DNA from: Bacilli bacterium
Lineage (GTDB): Bacteria; Bacillota_I; Bacilli_A; RF39; UBA660
Direction: 5' to 3'
Assembly: GCA_017484205.1 (NCBI GenBank)
Contig: JAFUTO010000027.1
Coordinates: forward strand, 1-58,725
Length of the DNA stretch: 58,725 bases
Of this stretch, positions 8,592-17,356 are shown piece by piece (the first letter of the stretch is position 1; each line of letters begins with the position of its first letter). The notes beneath the pieces are model-generated. The model was given only the letters and a program-made list of their open reading frames with translations. It had not been told where the DNA came from and ran no database searches. A program made the position numbers and the translations under genes.

Positions 8592-8626
8592 ATAATATAC
8601 TAAATATTAGAATTTGTCAAATTCTA
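8592..8626 (-). promoter_or_regulatory. Promoter with overlapping 19-bp palindrome
   Basis: On the minus strand TTGACA (8620-8615), 17-bp spacer, TATTAT (8597-8592). The -35 lies in the perfect palindrome TAGAATTTG-T-CAAATTCTA (8608-8626), a possible repressor site, although TTTGACAAA is partly palindromic on its own. Confidence 0.65.
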
Positions 8627-8666
8627 TATAATTAAATGACAATTTTTGGTAACTTATTATCAATAC

Positions 8667-8695
8667 TAGACAAAATTATGAAAAAAAGATATAAT
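8667..8695 (+). promoter_or_regulatory. Promoter of the RNase J gene
   Basis: TAGACA (8667-8672), 17-bp spacer, TATAAT (8690-8695), about 40 bases before the start codon. Confidence 0.75.
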
Positions 8696-8736
8696 TATAT
8701 AGTCAAATTTTATTATTAAAAAAGAAAGGAGAAATT

Positions 8737-10425
8737 ATGGAAACAAAGAAAAGTGTTGATACCTTAGTCTTTGCCTTGGGTGGCCTTGGTGAAGTTGGTA
8801 AAAACATGTACTGTGTAGAACACGGTGACGAATTAATAATAATTGATGCGGGTATAACTTTTCCTCAAGGTGAAATATTAGGTGTTGATTATGTTATTCA
8901 AGATTTCACTTATTTAAAGGAAAATGAACATAAAATTAAAGGTTTATTTATAACACATGGTCATGAAGACCATATAGGTAGTATTCCATTTTTATTACAA
9001 ATGGTTAATATTCCAGATATATATGCGCCTAACCAAGCTGCTGGTTTGATTAGACGAAAACTAGAAGATAGAAACATAAGATATGATAATTTACATGTAT
9101 TCACGGAAAAAGATTCAGTTAAATTTAAAAATATTGAAATAGAGTTTTTCTTAGTAACACACTCTATTCCAGATGCTCATGGTATGGCTATTCATACACC
9201 AAATGGTACAGTAGTTACTACAGGAGATTTTAAATTTGATCTAACACCTATTGGACCTATGTCTAACTTATTTAAAATGGCTTCTTTAGGTAATGATGGT
9301 GTTACATTATTATTAAGTGATAGTACTAATGTATTAAATGAAGGTTTATCTAAAAGTGAATCTTTAGTTGATAATGCATTAAATGAAATATTTGAAAAAT
9401 GTGATACAAGAATTATCATAGCTACATTCGCATCTAATATATATAGACTTAAACATATAGTAGAAACTTGTAAAAAACATAATAGAAAAATAGCTGTATT
9501 TGGTAGAAGTATGGATAACAACATTGAAATATCTATTGAAGGTGGATATATAAATAATAAAGAAATATTTGTTACACCTGATGAAGCTAATAAACTTAAA
9601 CCTAGTGAAGTATGTCTACTTTGTACAGGTACTCAAGGTGAACCATTATCTGCTTTATCAAGAATAGCTAATGGTACACATAAATTAATTAAGTTACAAC
9701 AAACTGATATCGTAGTATTCTCATCATCTGCTATTCCAGGTAATGCCTTAGCGATATCTAAAACTATTAATAAGTTATGTTTGCAAGGTGTTAAAGTATA
9801 TACAACTAGCACATTATCTAATATTCATGCATCTGGTCATGGTAATAAAGAAGAATTAAAATTAATGTTAAGATTAATTAAACCTAAATATTTAATGCCA
9901 GCTCATGGAGAATATAGAATGCTTAAAGAACATACTGATTTAGCAGTTGAATGTGGTATTCCTAGAGAAAATACATTTATTTGTGGAAATGGTGATGTTC
10001 TAGCTATTAATAATGGTGTAGTTAGAAGAAGAGGTACTGTTCAAGCAGGAGATGTTTATGTAGATGGTAATCGTATAGGTGAAGTTGGTAATGCTGTTAT
10101 GAAAGATAGAAAAATAATGGCAACTGATGGTATTGTAGTTGTTATTGCAAATATAGATACTAATACCAACAAATTATTAAATAAACCTAATATTACAACA
10201 AGAGGTTTTGTACTAGTAAATGATAATCAAGAATTGATAGGTAATTTGGAAAATATCGCGACTAAAGCTATTAATAGTAAGCTTAATGGACATATCAATT
10301 ATACAGATATAAAAAGCGAGATAATAACTGAATTAGCACCTTATATATTAGATACTACTGGTAGAAGACCAATTATATTACCCGTTATTATGAATGTAAA
10401 AAAAGATGTTAAGATTAATTCTTAA
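8737..10425 (+). CDS. rnj: Ribonuclease J
   Basis: A 562-residue metallo-beta-lactamase/beta-CASP ribonuclease with 5'-exonuclease and endonuclease activity in mRNA decay and RNA processing. Visible motifs are the zinc-binding HGHEDHIGS (about 74), HSIPDAHG, GDFKFD, the beta-CASP segment SGHGNKEEL, and PAHGEY. The start follows GAAAGGAG. The C-terminal dimerisation domain is intact. The stop codon lies inside the terminator hairpin. With RNase Y also in the window, this organism uses the Bacillus-type degradation enzymes. I cannot tell J1 from J2. Confidence 0.95.
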   Translation: METKKSVDTLVFALGGLGEVGKNMYCVEHGDELIIIDAGITFPQGEILGVDYVIQDFTYLKENEHKIKGLFITHGHEDHIGSIPFLLQMVNIPDIYAPNQAAGLIRRKLEDRNIRYDNLHVFTEKDSVKFKNIEIEFFLVTHSIPDAHGMAIHTPNGTVVTTGDFKFDLTPIGPMSNLFKMASLGNDGVTLLLSDSTNVLNEGLSKSESLVDNALNEIFEKCDTRIIIATFASNIYRLKHIVETCKKHNRKIAVFGRSMDNNIEISIEGGYINNKEIFVTPDEANKLKPSEVCLLCTGTQGEPLSALSRIANGTHKLIKLQQTDIVVFSSSAIPGNALAISKTINKLCLQGVKVYTTSTLSNIHASGHGNKEELKLMLRLIKPKYLMPAHGEYRMLKEHTDLAVECGIPRENTFICGNGDVLAINNGVVRRRGTVQAGDVYVDGNRIGEVGNAVMKDRKIMATDGIVVVIANIDTNTNKLLNKPNITTRGFVLVNDNQELIGNLENIATKAINSKLNGHINYTDIKSEIITELAPYILDTTGRRPIILPVIMNVKKDVKINS

Positions 10426-10434
10426 CATTTTTTA
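10406..10434 (+). terminator. Terminator of rnj, also left copy of a 26-bp direct repeat
   Basis: GTTAAGA / TTCTTAAC hairpin followed by ATTTTTT. The block 10406-10431 matches 12481-12506 at 25 of 26 positions. Confidence 0.8.
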
Positions 10435-10479
10435 TTTCTTTTAAACTTTTATAATGTGTATCAGTAATTGATATACTTA

Positions 10480-11301
10480 TTACACTTGAATTGTTTTCAA
10501 AGAATTAAAGTATAAAATTACATTAGCAATTACATCATTCACTGGCATATTAATCCAATTGCTTCTTGCATTATCTAATTTAGAAATAAATCTTTTATTA
10601 TTTAAAATTGCTTCTAATCTTAATATTATTTCATTTATTGTATTTTGATTTATATTTTTATCCTTAATAATAAGTAAATCAATGTATTTTATTAATCTAT
10701 CTTTATTTAAGATATCATTATTAATTAAATAATAAAAATCAAAGATATCTTTATATCTAGTAGAACGAATACCAAATTTTAATAAAGATTTTAGTTTCTC
10801 ACATACAATTTGTTCTGGTGAATTAATAAGTAGTGATACACTTCCGTCTAAAATATCAAAATCAAATATATATTTGTCTTGTTCTAATTCAAAATATTTA
10901 TGTACACCTATATCTAATTTTGTTTCAAGCGAATTATTATGGTTATCAGTAATTGATATATTAACACGTTTACCATCATATAGTTGATGATGTAATTTTT
11001 CTATTTTACCATTGACTTTTATTAGTGATCCTTTATCATTTTTATTTAATTCACTTATAAAATTTATTATTGAATTATCATCAAGAGAATACTTAATAAA
11101 ATCTAAATCTAAATCTCGTGTTGCACGTCTTGCACTTTTACTTATATTATGCATTACAACCCCACCCTTAACAGTAATATTGTGTGCATATTTACTTTTA
11201 CCAATTTTATATAAAATTAAATCTTGGCATACTTTAGATTGTGCATCAGCAATTTCATATCCTAATGATAAATAATTATTAACTAAATCATTTAAGTTCA
11301 T
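10480..11301 (-). CDS. abiEii: AbiEii-type nucleotidyltransferase toxin
   Basis: A 273-residue member of the AbiEii/AbiGii toxin family. It has the nucleotidyltransferase core: VKGGVVMHN followed by RRATRDLDLDF (catalytic aspartates at about residue 65), KLDIGVHKY, and the conserved EQIVCEKLKSLLKF...RYKDIFDFYYL segment. Related toxins nucleotidylate RNA and arrest growth when phage infection or loss of antitoxin frees them. Its start overlaps the antitoxin stop (TAATG), so they are coupled. The pair lies in an island between direct repeats, consistent with transfer. Confidence 0.9.
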   Translation of the reverse strand: MNLNDLVNNYLSLGYEIADAQSKVCQDLILYKIGKSKYAHNITVKGGVVMHNISKSARRATRDLDLDFIKYSLDDNSIINFISELNKNDKGSLIKVNGKIEKLHHQLYDGKRVNISITDNHNNSLETKLDIGVHKYFELEQDKYIFDFDILDGSVSLLINSPEQIVCEKLKSLLKFGIRSTRYKDIFDFYYLINNDILNKDRLIKYIDLLIIKDKNINQNTINEIILRLEAILNNKRFISKLDNARSNWINMPVNDVIANVILYFNSLKTIQV

Positions 11302-11840
11302 TAAAACACCTCATCTTGTATTATTTCAAACAATTTATCTTCATAAGGAAAATGTGATAAATATTTTTCTATTTTCTCCATATCAAGATTATCAGCAATT
11401 TTTCTATAATTTGCAATTATTTCTTTATACATATCATACCCCATTTGATTTTTACCTCTAGCAAGTTCAATAAGCATTCTTTCTTTATCATATATATTAA
11501 TTACTATACCATTTATTTGAGTTTTAGTGATTCCAATATTAAATAATTCATCAGTTAATCTAACTTGTTTAACAAACTTTGATCTAATTTTATTATTTTT
11601 AGTTGTTGCCAAAACAATTTTACCAGGAATAAAATCAGTAAGATTATGATAGTAATATGCTGAATCACCATATATAACAAAATTTGGATACTTTTTTGCA
11701 ATTATTTCAATGTAATCAGCATTTGGTTTATCTGAATACAATCCCTCATCTACTTTGAAATACTTTTTTTCTTCAACTGCCTTTTGTATTTGATAGTTAG
11801 ATTTTAATTTTTCTTTTAATTCTTTATGAAAATACAACAT
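11301..11840 (-). CDS. abiEi: AbiEi-type antitoxin and autorepressor
   Basis: A 179-residue AbiEi/DUF4095-like antitoxin with an N-terminal winged-helix region (KLKSNYQIQKAVEEKKYFKVDEGLYS) and the family's C-terminal domain (YGDSAYYYHNL, then YDKERMLIELARGK). The start chosen is ATG 11840 after AGGTGAT rather than GTG 11849. AbiEi proteins neutralise AbiEii without contact (type IV) and repress their own promoter by binding inverted repeats; matching repeats are present upstream. Confidence 0.88.
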   Translation of the reverse strand: MLYFHKELKEKLKSNYQIQKAVEEKKYFKVDEGLYSDKPNADYIEIIAKKYPNFVIYGDSAYYYHNLTDFIPGKIVLATTKNNKIRSKFVKQVRLTDELFNIGITKTQINGIVINIYDKERMLIELARGKNQMGYDMYKEIIANYRKIADNLDMEKIEKYLSHFPYEDKLFEIIQDEVF

Positions 11841-11857
11841 TTTAATCACCTAATACA

Positions 11858-11906
11858 ATTTTAAACTAAATGACACACTAAGTCAATACTAAATGAGTCA
11901 TTTAGT
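11858..11906 (-). promoter_or_regulatory. abiE promoter and paired operator
   Basis: On the minus strand TTGACT (11886-11881), 17-bp spacer, TAAAAT (11863-11858). Palindrome ACTAAATGA-G-TCATTTAGT (11888-11906) lies just upstream of the -35, and a second ACTAAATGAC half-site (11865-11874) is in the spacer. Two sites flanking the -35 fit AbiEi autorepression. Confidence 0.75.
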
Positions 11907-12036
11907 CTAATTTTTAACTACCTAAATTAAAACTATTTTTATCGTAATCACATTTATAGTATTTTCCTACTTTTTCATTTAAATAATCCTAAAGAAATAA
12001 AGATAATCTATATTTTTATATTATTTGTCGTTTGTC

Positions 12037-12396
12037 TTAGACTAAATTTCTTGTCTGTATGGCAAAATATGTTTGACCTAATGCGACATTTTCAAACTTT
12101 GGATTGGCATTTTGTACTATTAGATAACAAGCATACCTACTTAACTTATAGTCGATGATGGTCTTATTAGAAACTCCTGTTTTCACTATTTTGGTGTAAA
12201 CACCAAAATTGGAATTAATGTTGTTATTACTATTACCACAAGCAATCTGTGCTTTTTCTATAACAGTAGAAAAATACCTCCATTCTTTATAACCAAGGAT
12301 TTGTTGTAACTCTCTTGCATACCAATATTCATTACCTTCTTCATCAATATGCTTAATACTATCAAATATCTTACTATTATATAATTCTATTTCCAT
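12037..12396 (-). pseudogene. Truncated dinD (N-terminal half only)
   Basis: 119 residues closely matching the N-terminal part of the full dinD in this window (shared EYWYARELQ, KLSRYACYLIV, GQTYFAIQTR). The frame then ends NLV and stop, losing the C-terminal 150 residues. The promoter, leader hairpin and ribosome site GAAGGAGG are intact, so a short protein might still be made. The sequence just past the stop (12024-12037) again contains TTTGTCG, similar to the promoter repeats, suggesting a deletion between copies of this motif. Confidence 0.75.
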
Positions 12397-12424
12397 AATA
12401 CCCTCCTTCTATAATAGTTATAGA

Positions 12425-12466
12425 ATTATAGCATATTATTTTGTCGTATATTGTCGAATTTTGTCG
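12425..12466 (-). promoter_or_regulatory. dinD' promoter with three 10-bp-phased TTGTCG boxes
   Basis: Extended -10 TGC-TATAAT (TATAAT at 12430-12425 on the minus strand). TTGTCG boxes begin at 12441, 12451 and 12461, one per helical turn, across the -20 to -50 region. The same set lies upstream of the full-length dinD. Confidence 0.65.
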
Positions 12467-12480
12467 AAAAAAATAAAAAA

Positions 12481-12506
12481 ATGTTAAAATTAATTCTTAA
12501 CATTTT
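12481..12506 (-). terminator. Terminator of miaA, right copy of the 26-bp repeat
   Basis: Hairpin ATGTTAAGAATT / AATTTTAACAT on the minus strand followed by a T-rich run; it overlaps the last codons of miaA. Confidence 0.75.
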
Positions 12507-13371
12507 CTATATATTCTAATACATCATTAACTGTATTATCAAAGTTATTAAAATCTACATCAAACCATTTAACATCAAACTGATGTTTATTCCAAGTATA
12601 TTGTCTTTTCGCGTATCTTCTACTACCTTTTTTTATATCATCAAGGCATTCTTCAATTGTTTTATTACCTTCAAAATATGGAAATAATTCCTTATAACAT
12701 ATAGGAGTCATAACAGCCTTACTTCTTATTTTACTATCATATATTCTTTTTGCTTCATCTATTAATCCATTAGTAACCATTATATCTACTCTTTTATTGA
12801 TTCTATCATATAAAGTATCTCTATCGGTAGTTAGCCCAATAAATAAAGCATCATATAAAAGTTTATCACTATTATTTTCCATTATATGTCCATTAGCATA
12901 ATAATAATTCAAAGCTCTTATAATTCTTTTTCTATTATTTTTATGTATAGTTGTATTCCTATCTATTTTAAGTAACATATCATATAATTCTTCATTTGAT
13001 AATGTCTCATCTACATAATTTATATTATCTTCATCTTCAAATTCATAATTATATAAAGATGCTTTTATATATAATCCTGTACCACCTACCATAATAGGTG
13101 TTTTACTATTACTTTCTATTTCTTTAATACACTTTCTAGCGTCTTTTTGATAATCATATACAGTATAATCTTCATCAATATTTTTTATATCAAGTAAATA
13201 GTGTTTTATACCTTCTTTTTCTTCTTCAGTTACTTTTGCTGTACCAATATTCATTCCTTTATATACTTGTGTTGAATCAGCATTTATAACCTCACCATTT
13301 AACTTTTTAGCTAGTTCTATACTAAGTTTAGTTTTACCTACTCCAGTAGGACCTACTATAACAATAACCAT
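12490..13371 (-). CDS. miaA: tRNA dimethylallyltransferase MiaA
   Basis: A 293-residue enzyme that puts a dimethylallyl group on A37 of tRNAs reading UNN codons. The Walker A is [11 protein letters not shown] at residue 7, followed by the DSTQVYKGMNIGTAK loop, HYLLDI and VGGTGLYIKA. The C-terminal part has RRYAKRQYTW, which holds the tRNA. The start follows AAGAAGGTG. It lies 11 bases downstream of queA, so the two tRNA-modification genes form an operon. Confidence 0.95.
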   Translation of the reverse strand: MVIVIVGPTGVGKTKLSIELAKKLNGEVINADSTQVYKGMNIGTAKVTEEEKEGIKHYLLDIKNIDEDYTVYDYQKDARKCIKEIESNSKTPIMVGGTGLYIKASLYNYEFEDEDNINYVDETLSNEELYDMLLKIDRNTTIHKNNRKRIIRALNYYYANGHIMENNSDKLLYDALFIGLTTDRDTLYDRINKRVDIMVTNGLIDEAKRIYDSKIRSKAVMTPICYKELFPYFEGNKTIEECLDDIKKGSRRYAKRQYTWNKHQFDVKWFDVDFNNFDNTVNDVLEYIENVKN

Positions 13372-13382
13372 ATTACACCTTC

Positions 13383-14405
13383 TTATTTTATAAACATTGC
13401 ATCACCAAAGCTAAAGAAACGATATTCTTCTTTTACAGCAACTTTATACGCGTTTAATATATTATCTTTACCTGCTAAGGCACTTACAAGCATTACTAAT
13501 GTTGATTTAGGTAAATGAAAATTAGTAATTAAAGCATCTATAGCTTTAAACTTATATCCTGGATATATAAATATATTTGTCCATCCAGAACATTCCATAA
13601 ACTCATCATATTTATTCATAATAGTTTCTAAAGTTCTTGTAGAAGTTGTACCTACACTTATAATTCTTTTACCTGCTTTTTTAGCCTCGTTTAATATATG
13701 TGCAGTATCACTACTCATTTGATAAAACTCACTATGCATTTTATGATCATTTATATTATCTACATTTACTGGTCTAAATGTACCTAATCCTACATGTAAT
13801 GTTACATAAGTAATAGTTACACCCTTCTCTGTTAATTTATTTAATAAATCTTCTGTAAAATGTAGACCTGCTGTGGGTGCCGCTGCGCTACCAATATTTT
13901 TAGCATATACAGTTTGATATCTATCTTTATCATTTAATTTTTCATGAATATAAGGTGGTAATGGCATTTCACCTAATTTATCTAATATTTCATATAATAT
14001 ACCATCATAAATTAGTTTAAATACTCTTATACCTTCATCTTTAATATCAATGCACTCTGCTTTTAATATATCTCCAAATGATACTATAGTTCCTATTTTT
14101 ATTCTCTTAGCTGGTTTTGTTAAACATTCCCAAGTGTTATCACCCATATCTTTAAGCAATAGTACTTCTATTAAAGCATTAGTATCTATTTTAGTTCCAT
14201 ATAATCTAGCAGGTAATACTTTAGTATCATTAAGTACTAAAACATCATTACTGTCTAACATATCTATAATGTCATAAAAATGTTTATGTTCTATATCACC
14301 AGTTTCTTTATCTAAAACCATTAATCTAGATGAAGACCTATCCTTAAGTGGTGTCTGCGCGATTAATTCTTCCGGTAAATTATAGTCAAAATCACTAGTT
14401 TTCAT
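13383..14405 (-). CDS. queA: S-adenosylmethionine:tRNA ribosyltransferase-isomerase QueA
   Basis: A 340-residue QueA, which transfers and isomerises the ribosyl group of S-adenosylmethionine onto preQ1 in tRNA, giving epoxyqueuosine. Signature blocks: [12 protein letters not shown] at the start, [15 protein letters not shown], the [14 protein letters not shown] motif near residue 172, and the end block [19 protein letters not shown]. Full length. The start follows GGAGTGAT. It leads the queA-miaA operon. Confidence 0.96.
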   Translation of the reverse strand: MKTSDFDYNLPEELIAQTPLKDRSSSRLMVLDKETGDIEHKHFYDIIDMLDSNDVLVLNDTKVLPARLYGTKIDTNALIEVLLLKDMGDNTWECLTKPAKRIKIGTIVSFGDILKAECIDIKDEGIRVFKLIYDGILYEILDKLGEMPLPPYIHEKLNDKDRYQTVYAKNIGSAAAPTAGLHFTEDLLNKLTEKGVTITYVTLHVGLGTFRPVNVDNINDHKMHSEFYQMSSDTAHILNEAKKAGKRIISVGTTSTRTLETIMNKYDEFMECSGWTNIFIYPGYKFKAIDALITNFHLPKSTLVMLVSALAGKDNILNAYKVAVKEEYRFFSFGDAMFIK

Positions 14406-14438
14406 AGTATCACTCCAATAGATGTATTATAACAAAAA

Positions 14439-14460
14439 AAGTACTTTTTATAAAGTACTT
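14439..14460 (-). terminator. Terminator of the Crp/Fnr-type regulator gene
   Basis: AAGTACTTT / AAAGTACTT hairpin, then TTTTTTTG on the minus strand; it overlaps the stop region. Confidence 0.8.
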
Positions 14461-15088
14461 ATCTATATAATAAAGTTATTTTTTTACCTTTAACTTGAAT
14501 AAATCCTTCCTCTTTTAAATAACCTAACTCTCTTGACATTGCACTTCTATCGATAGCTAGATAATTAGCTAGGTCAGAAAAGTTAAATGGTAGGTATATT
14601 ATTCTTGACGCGCTTTTCTTAGATAATAAATTAAAATATTCTAAAAGTTTATCACGAATACTTCTTTTAGTTAATATTTGAATTCTTTCGTTTTTGGCAG
14701 TAACTTCTTCATTCATTGTTATAAATAAGTTTTTTATGAATTGATTAGATAATTTATCATTTACTTCTTGTGATATAATAGTATTATAACTAAATATTAA
14801 TATTTCTGAGTCTTCTTTAGCAACTAAATTAGTCTCATTATTATTTAAATATATATGATTAGATAATATTAAATCATTTTTTTCATATGTATCAATTATA
14901 GAGGTAGATCCATTATAATTATTCTTAACTATTTGAACAGTTCCACTTAATACTAAACCTATGTCATCTTCATCATTTAAGTGGTCAACTATTATCTCAT
15001 TTTTATTATAGTTTACATTATGCCCTCTTAAGTTTCTAATAAGTTTGTCCTTATTTTTCAAGGAAATATTTGAAAAAATATCTGCCAT
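14459..15088 (-). CDS. Crp/Fnr-family transcription regulator of nrdDG (predicted)
   Basis: 209 residues: a cyclic-nucleotide-binding-like beta barrel (about 10-110, NEIIVDHLNDEDDIGLVLSGTVQIV), a dimerisation helix, and a C-terminal winged helix (SDLANYLAIDRSAMSRELGYLKEEGFI). No N-terminal cysteine cluster for a 4Fe-4S centre is seen, so it is not a classic Fnr. It is divergent from nrdDG with a perfect palindrome between them that sits over its own -35 and at about -42 of nrdDG. I infer that it activates anaerobic nucleotide reduction and represses itself. Confidence 0.85.
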   Translation of the reverse strand: MADIFSNISLKNKDKLIRNLRGHNVNYNKNEIIVDHLNDEDDIGLVLSGTVQIVKNNYNGSTSIIDTYEKNDLILSNHIYLNNNETNLVAKEDSEILIFSYNTIISQEVNDKLSNQFIKNLFITMNEEVTAKNERIQILTKRSIRDKLLEYFNLLSKKSASRIIYLPFNFSDLANYLAIDRSAMSRELGYLKEEGFIQVKGKKITLLYR

Positions 15089-15106
15089 TTTACCACCCTA
15101 TAAAAT

Positions 15107-15171
15107 ATTTTATCAAATTTTATTAATTGTTGCAAATGCAACAATGTTTTTTTTATAAAATGTGCTACAAT
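15107..15171. promoter_or_regulatory. Divergent promoters with Crp/Fnr-type operator
   Basis: Palindrome ATTGTTGCA-AA-TGCAACAAT (15126-15145). Minus strand: TTGCAA (15135-15130), 17-bp spacer, TAAAAT (15112-15107), so the operator covers the regulator's own -35. Plus strand: extended -10 TGC-TACAAT (15166-15171) with no good -35; the operator centre is about 42 bases before the predicted start, the class II activator position. Confidence 0.75.
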
Positions 15172-15198
15172 TGGAATGTAGGATAGGAGTGAATGTAG

Positions 15199-17355
15199 AT
15201 GAAAGTAATAAAAAGAGATGGTCACATTGTTGATTATTCTCCAGACAAAATTGAATTAGCTTTAGAAAAAGCAAACGCGGAGGTTGATGAAGAAGATAAA
15301 GCATCTCCTACACAAGTCAAAAATATAATAAAATATATAGAGGGTTTAAAGAAAAAACGTATTTTAGTTGAAGATATCCAAGACATTATCGAAATGAGAT
15401 TAATGACTATGGGTAGATATAATTTAGCTAAAAAATATATTACATATAGATATACAAGAGAGTTAGTAAGAAGAAGCAATACTACTGATAGATCTATTAA
15501 AGAATTAATTAATGGCGAATCAGAATATTGGAATACTGAAAACAGTAATAAAAATGCAAAAATCGTTACTACTCAAAGAGATTATTTAGCAGGTATAACT
15601 TCTACAGATATTACAAGAAGATTTTTACTACCAGAAGATATTGTACAAGCTCATGATGATGGTATAATCCATTTCCATGATGCTGATTACTTTGCTCAAA
15701 ACGCATTACATAACTGTGATTTAATTGATTTAGAAGATATGCTTCAAAATGGTACTAATATTAATGGTGTCATGATTGAAAAACCACATAGATTCTTAAC
15801 TGCAATGACTATTGCAACTCAATTAATTACAGCTGTTAACTCTAATCAATATGGTGGATGTACTATTACACTTACACATTTAGCACCATTCATCAGATTA
15901 AGTTATCAAGCGCATTTAAAGAAATATAAGAAAAGAAAATTAAGCGATGAGCAATGTGAAAAATTTGCTAAAGAAGATTTAAAAAAAGAAATAACTGATG
16001 GGGTTCAAACATTCCAATACCAAATAAATTCAATGACTACTACTAATGGTCAAGCGCCTTTCTTATCAGTTTGTATGTATTTAGGAGAAACTGATGAATA
16101 TAAAGAAGAACTTGCTATGTTAATTGAAGAAGTATTAGTTCAAAGAACACAAGGTATGAAGAATGAAGCTGGTGTGTACGTAACACCTGCCTTCCCTAAA
16201 CTTTTATACGTACTTGAAGAAGATAACATTCACAAGAATAGCAAATATTATTATTTAACTAAATTAGCTGCGAAATGTACAGCTAAGAGAATGGTTCCAG
16301 ATTATATTTCTGAGAAAGTTATGAAATCACTTAAAGTTGATAAAAATGGTAATGGTAATTGCTACCCATGTATGGGATGCCGTTCATTCTTAACACCTTA
16401 TGTAGATGAAAACGGTAAGCCTAGATACTATGGTAGATTTAATCAAGGTGTTGTTACTATTAACTTACCTGATATAGCTTTATCTGCAGGAAAAGATATG
16501 GATCTATTCTGGCAAATATTTGATGAAAGATTAGAATTATGTCATAGAGCATTACAAATTAGACATAAAAGATTATCTAAAGTTACATCTGATGTGGCAC
16601 CTATTTTATGGCAACATGGTGCTTTAGCTAGACTTGGTAAGGGTGAATCTATTCATGATTTATTACACAATGGATATTCAACTATATCTTTAGGTTATGC
16701 TGGTTTATATGAATGTGTTAAGTTTATGACTGGACATTCACATACTGATAATGGTAAAGGTAAAGAATTTGGTCTAGAAGTTATGCAACATTTAAACGAT
16801 GCATGTAACAAATGGAAAGAAGAAGAAAATATTGATTATTCAGTATACGGTACTCCTATTGAATCAACAACTTATAAATTTGCTAAGTCATTAAGAGAAA
16901 GATTTGGAGTAATTAAAGGTATTACTGATAGAGATTATATTACAAATTCATATCATGTACCTGTATTTGAAGAAATTGATGCTTTTGATAAATTAAGATT
17001 AGAATCTGAATTCCAAAGATTATCTCCAGGTGGAGCTATCTCTTATGTAGAAACTCCTAACTTGGAAAATAACTTAGATGCTGTATTAGAAATAATTCAA
17101 TTTATATATGATAATATCATGTATGCTGAATTAAATACTAAATCTGATTATTGCCATCAATGTGGTTATACAGGAGAAATCTTAATTGATGATAATCTTG
17201 AATGGTATTGCCCTAATTGTGGAAATAGAGATCACGATAAAATGAATGTTGCAAGAAGAACTTGTGGTTATATCGGAGCTAATTTCTGGAATAAAGGTAG
17301 AACTCAAGAAATCAAAGAAAGAGTATTGCACGTAGATAATAAAGAAGCTGCTTAA
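15199..17355 (+). CDS. nrdD: Anaerobic (class III) ribonucleoside-triphosphate reductase
   Basis: A 718-residue glycyl-radical enzyme making dNTPs without oxygen. It has an N-terminal ATP-cone (1-90, MKVIKRDGHIVDYS), a ten-strand barrel, a zinc ribbon with CHQCG and CPNCG near 650-670, and the glycyl-radical loop RRTCGYIGANFW near residue 690. Full length. It is followed after one base by its activase gene. A possible class II Crp/Fnr activator site lies upstream. Together with PFOR it points to strict anaerobiosis. Confidence 0.96.
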   Translation: MKVIKRDGHIVDYSPDKIELALEKANAEVDEEDKASPTQVKNIIKYIEGLKKKRILVEDIQDIIEMRLMTMGRYNLAKKYITYRYTRELVRRSNTTDRSIKELINGESEYWNTENSNKNAKIVTTQRDYLAGITSTDITRRFLLPEDIVQAHDDGIIHFHDADYFAQNALHNCDLIDLEDMLQNGTNINGVMIEKPHRFLTAMTIATQLITAVNSNQYGGCTITLTHLAPFIRLSYQAHLKKYKKRKLSDEQCEKFAKEDLKKEITDGVQTFQYQINSMTTTNGQAPFLSVCMYLGETDEYKEELAMLIEEVLVQRTQGMKNEAGVYVTPAFPKLLYVLEEDNIHKNSKYYYLTKLAAKCTAKRMVPDYISEKVMKSLKVDKNGNGNCYPCMGCRSFLTPYVDENGKPRYYGRFNQGVVTINLPDIALSAGKDMDLFWQIFDERLELCHRALQIRHKRLSKVTSDVAPILWQHGALARLGKGESIHDLLHNGYSTISLGYAGLYECVKFMTGHSHTDNGKGKEFGLEVMQHLNDACNKWKEEENIDYSVYGTPIESTTYKFAKSLRERFGVIKGITDRDYITNSYHVPVFEEIDAFDKLRLESEFQRLSPGGAISYVETPNLENNLDAVLEIIQFIYDNIMYAELNTKSDYCHQCGYTGEILIDDNLEWYCPNCGNRDHDKMNVARRTCGYIGANFWNKGRTQEIKERVLHVDNKEAA

Positions 17356-17356
17356 G

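Larger units (their letters stand above)
10406..12506. repeat. Direct repeats bounding the abiE-dinD' island
   Basis: Near-identical 26-bp copies at 10406-10431 and 12481-12506 (single G/A difference) lie at the 3' ends of rnj and miaA. Each supplies the last codons and the terminator hairpin of its gene. One copy could serve both convergent genes, so the 2.05 kb between them looks like a later insertion with duplication of the site. Confidence 0.6.

Noticed and set aside
8608..8626. 19-bp palindrome at the -35 of the 8112 gene as a dedicated operator
   Set aside because: TTTGACAAA around -35 elements is itself palindromic and recurs near other promoters here (3847, 58112), so extended symmetry can arise easily. 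Kept only as a note in the promoter entry.
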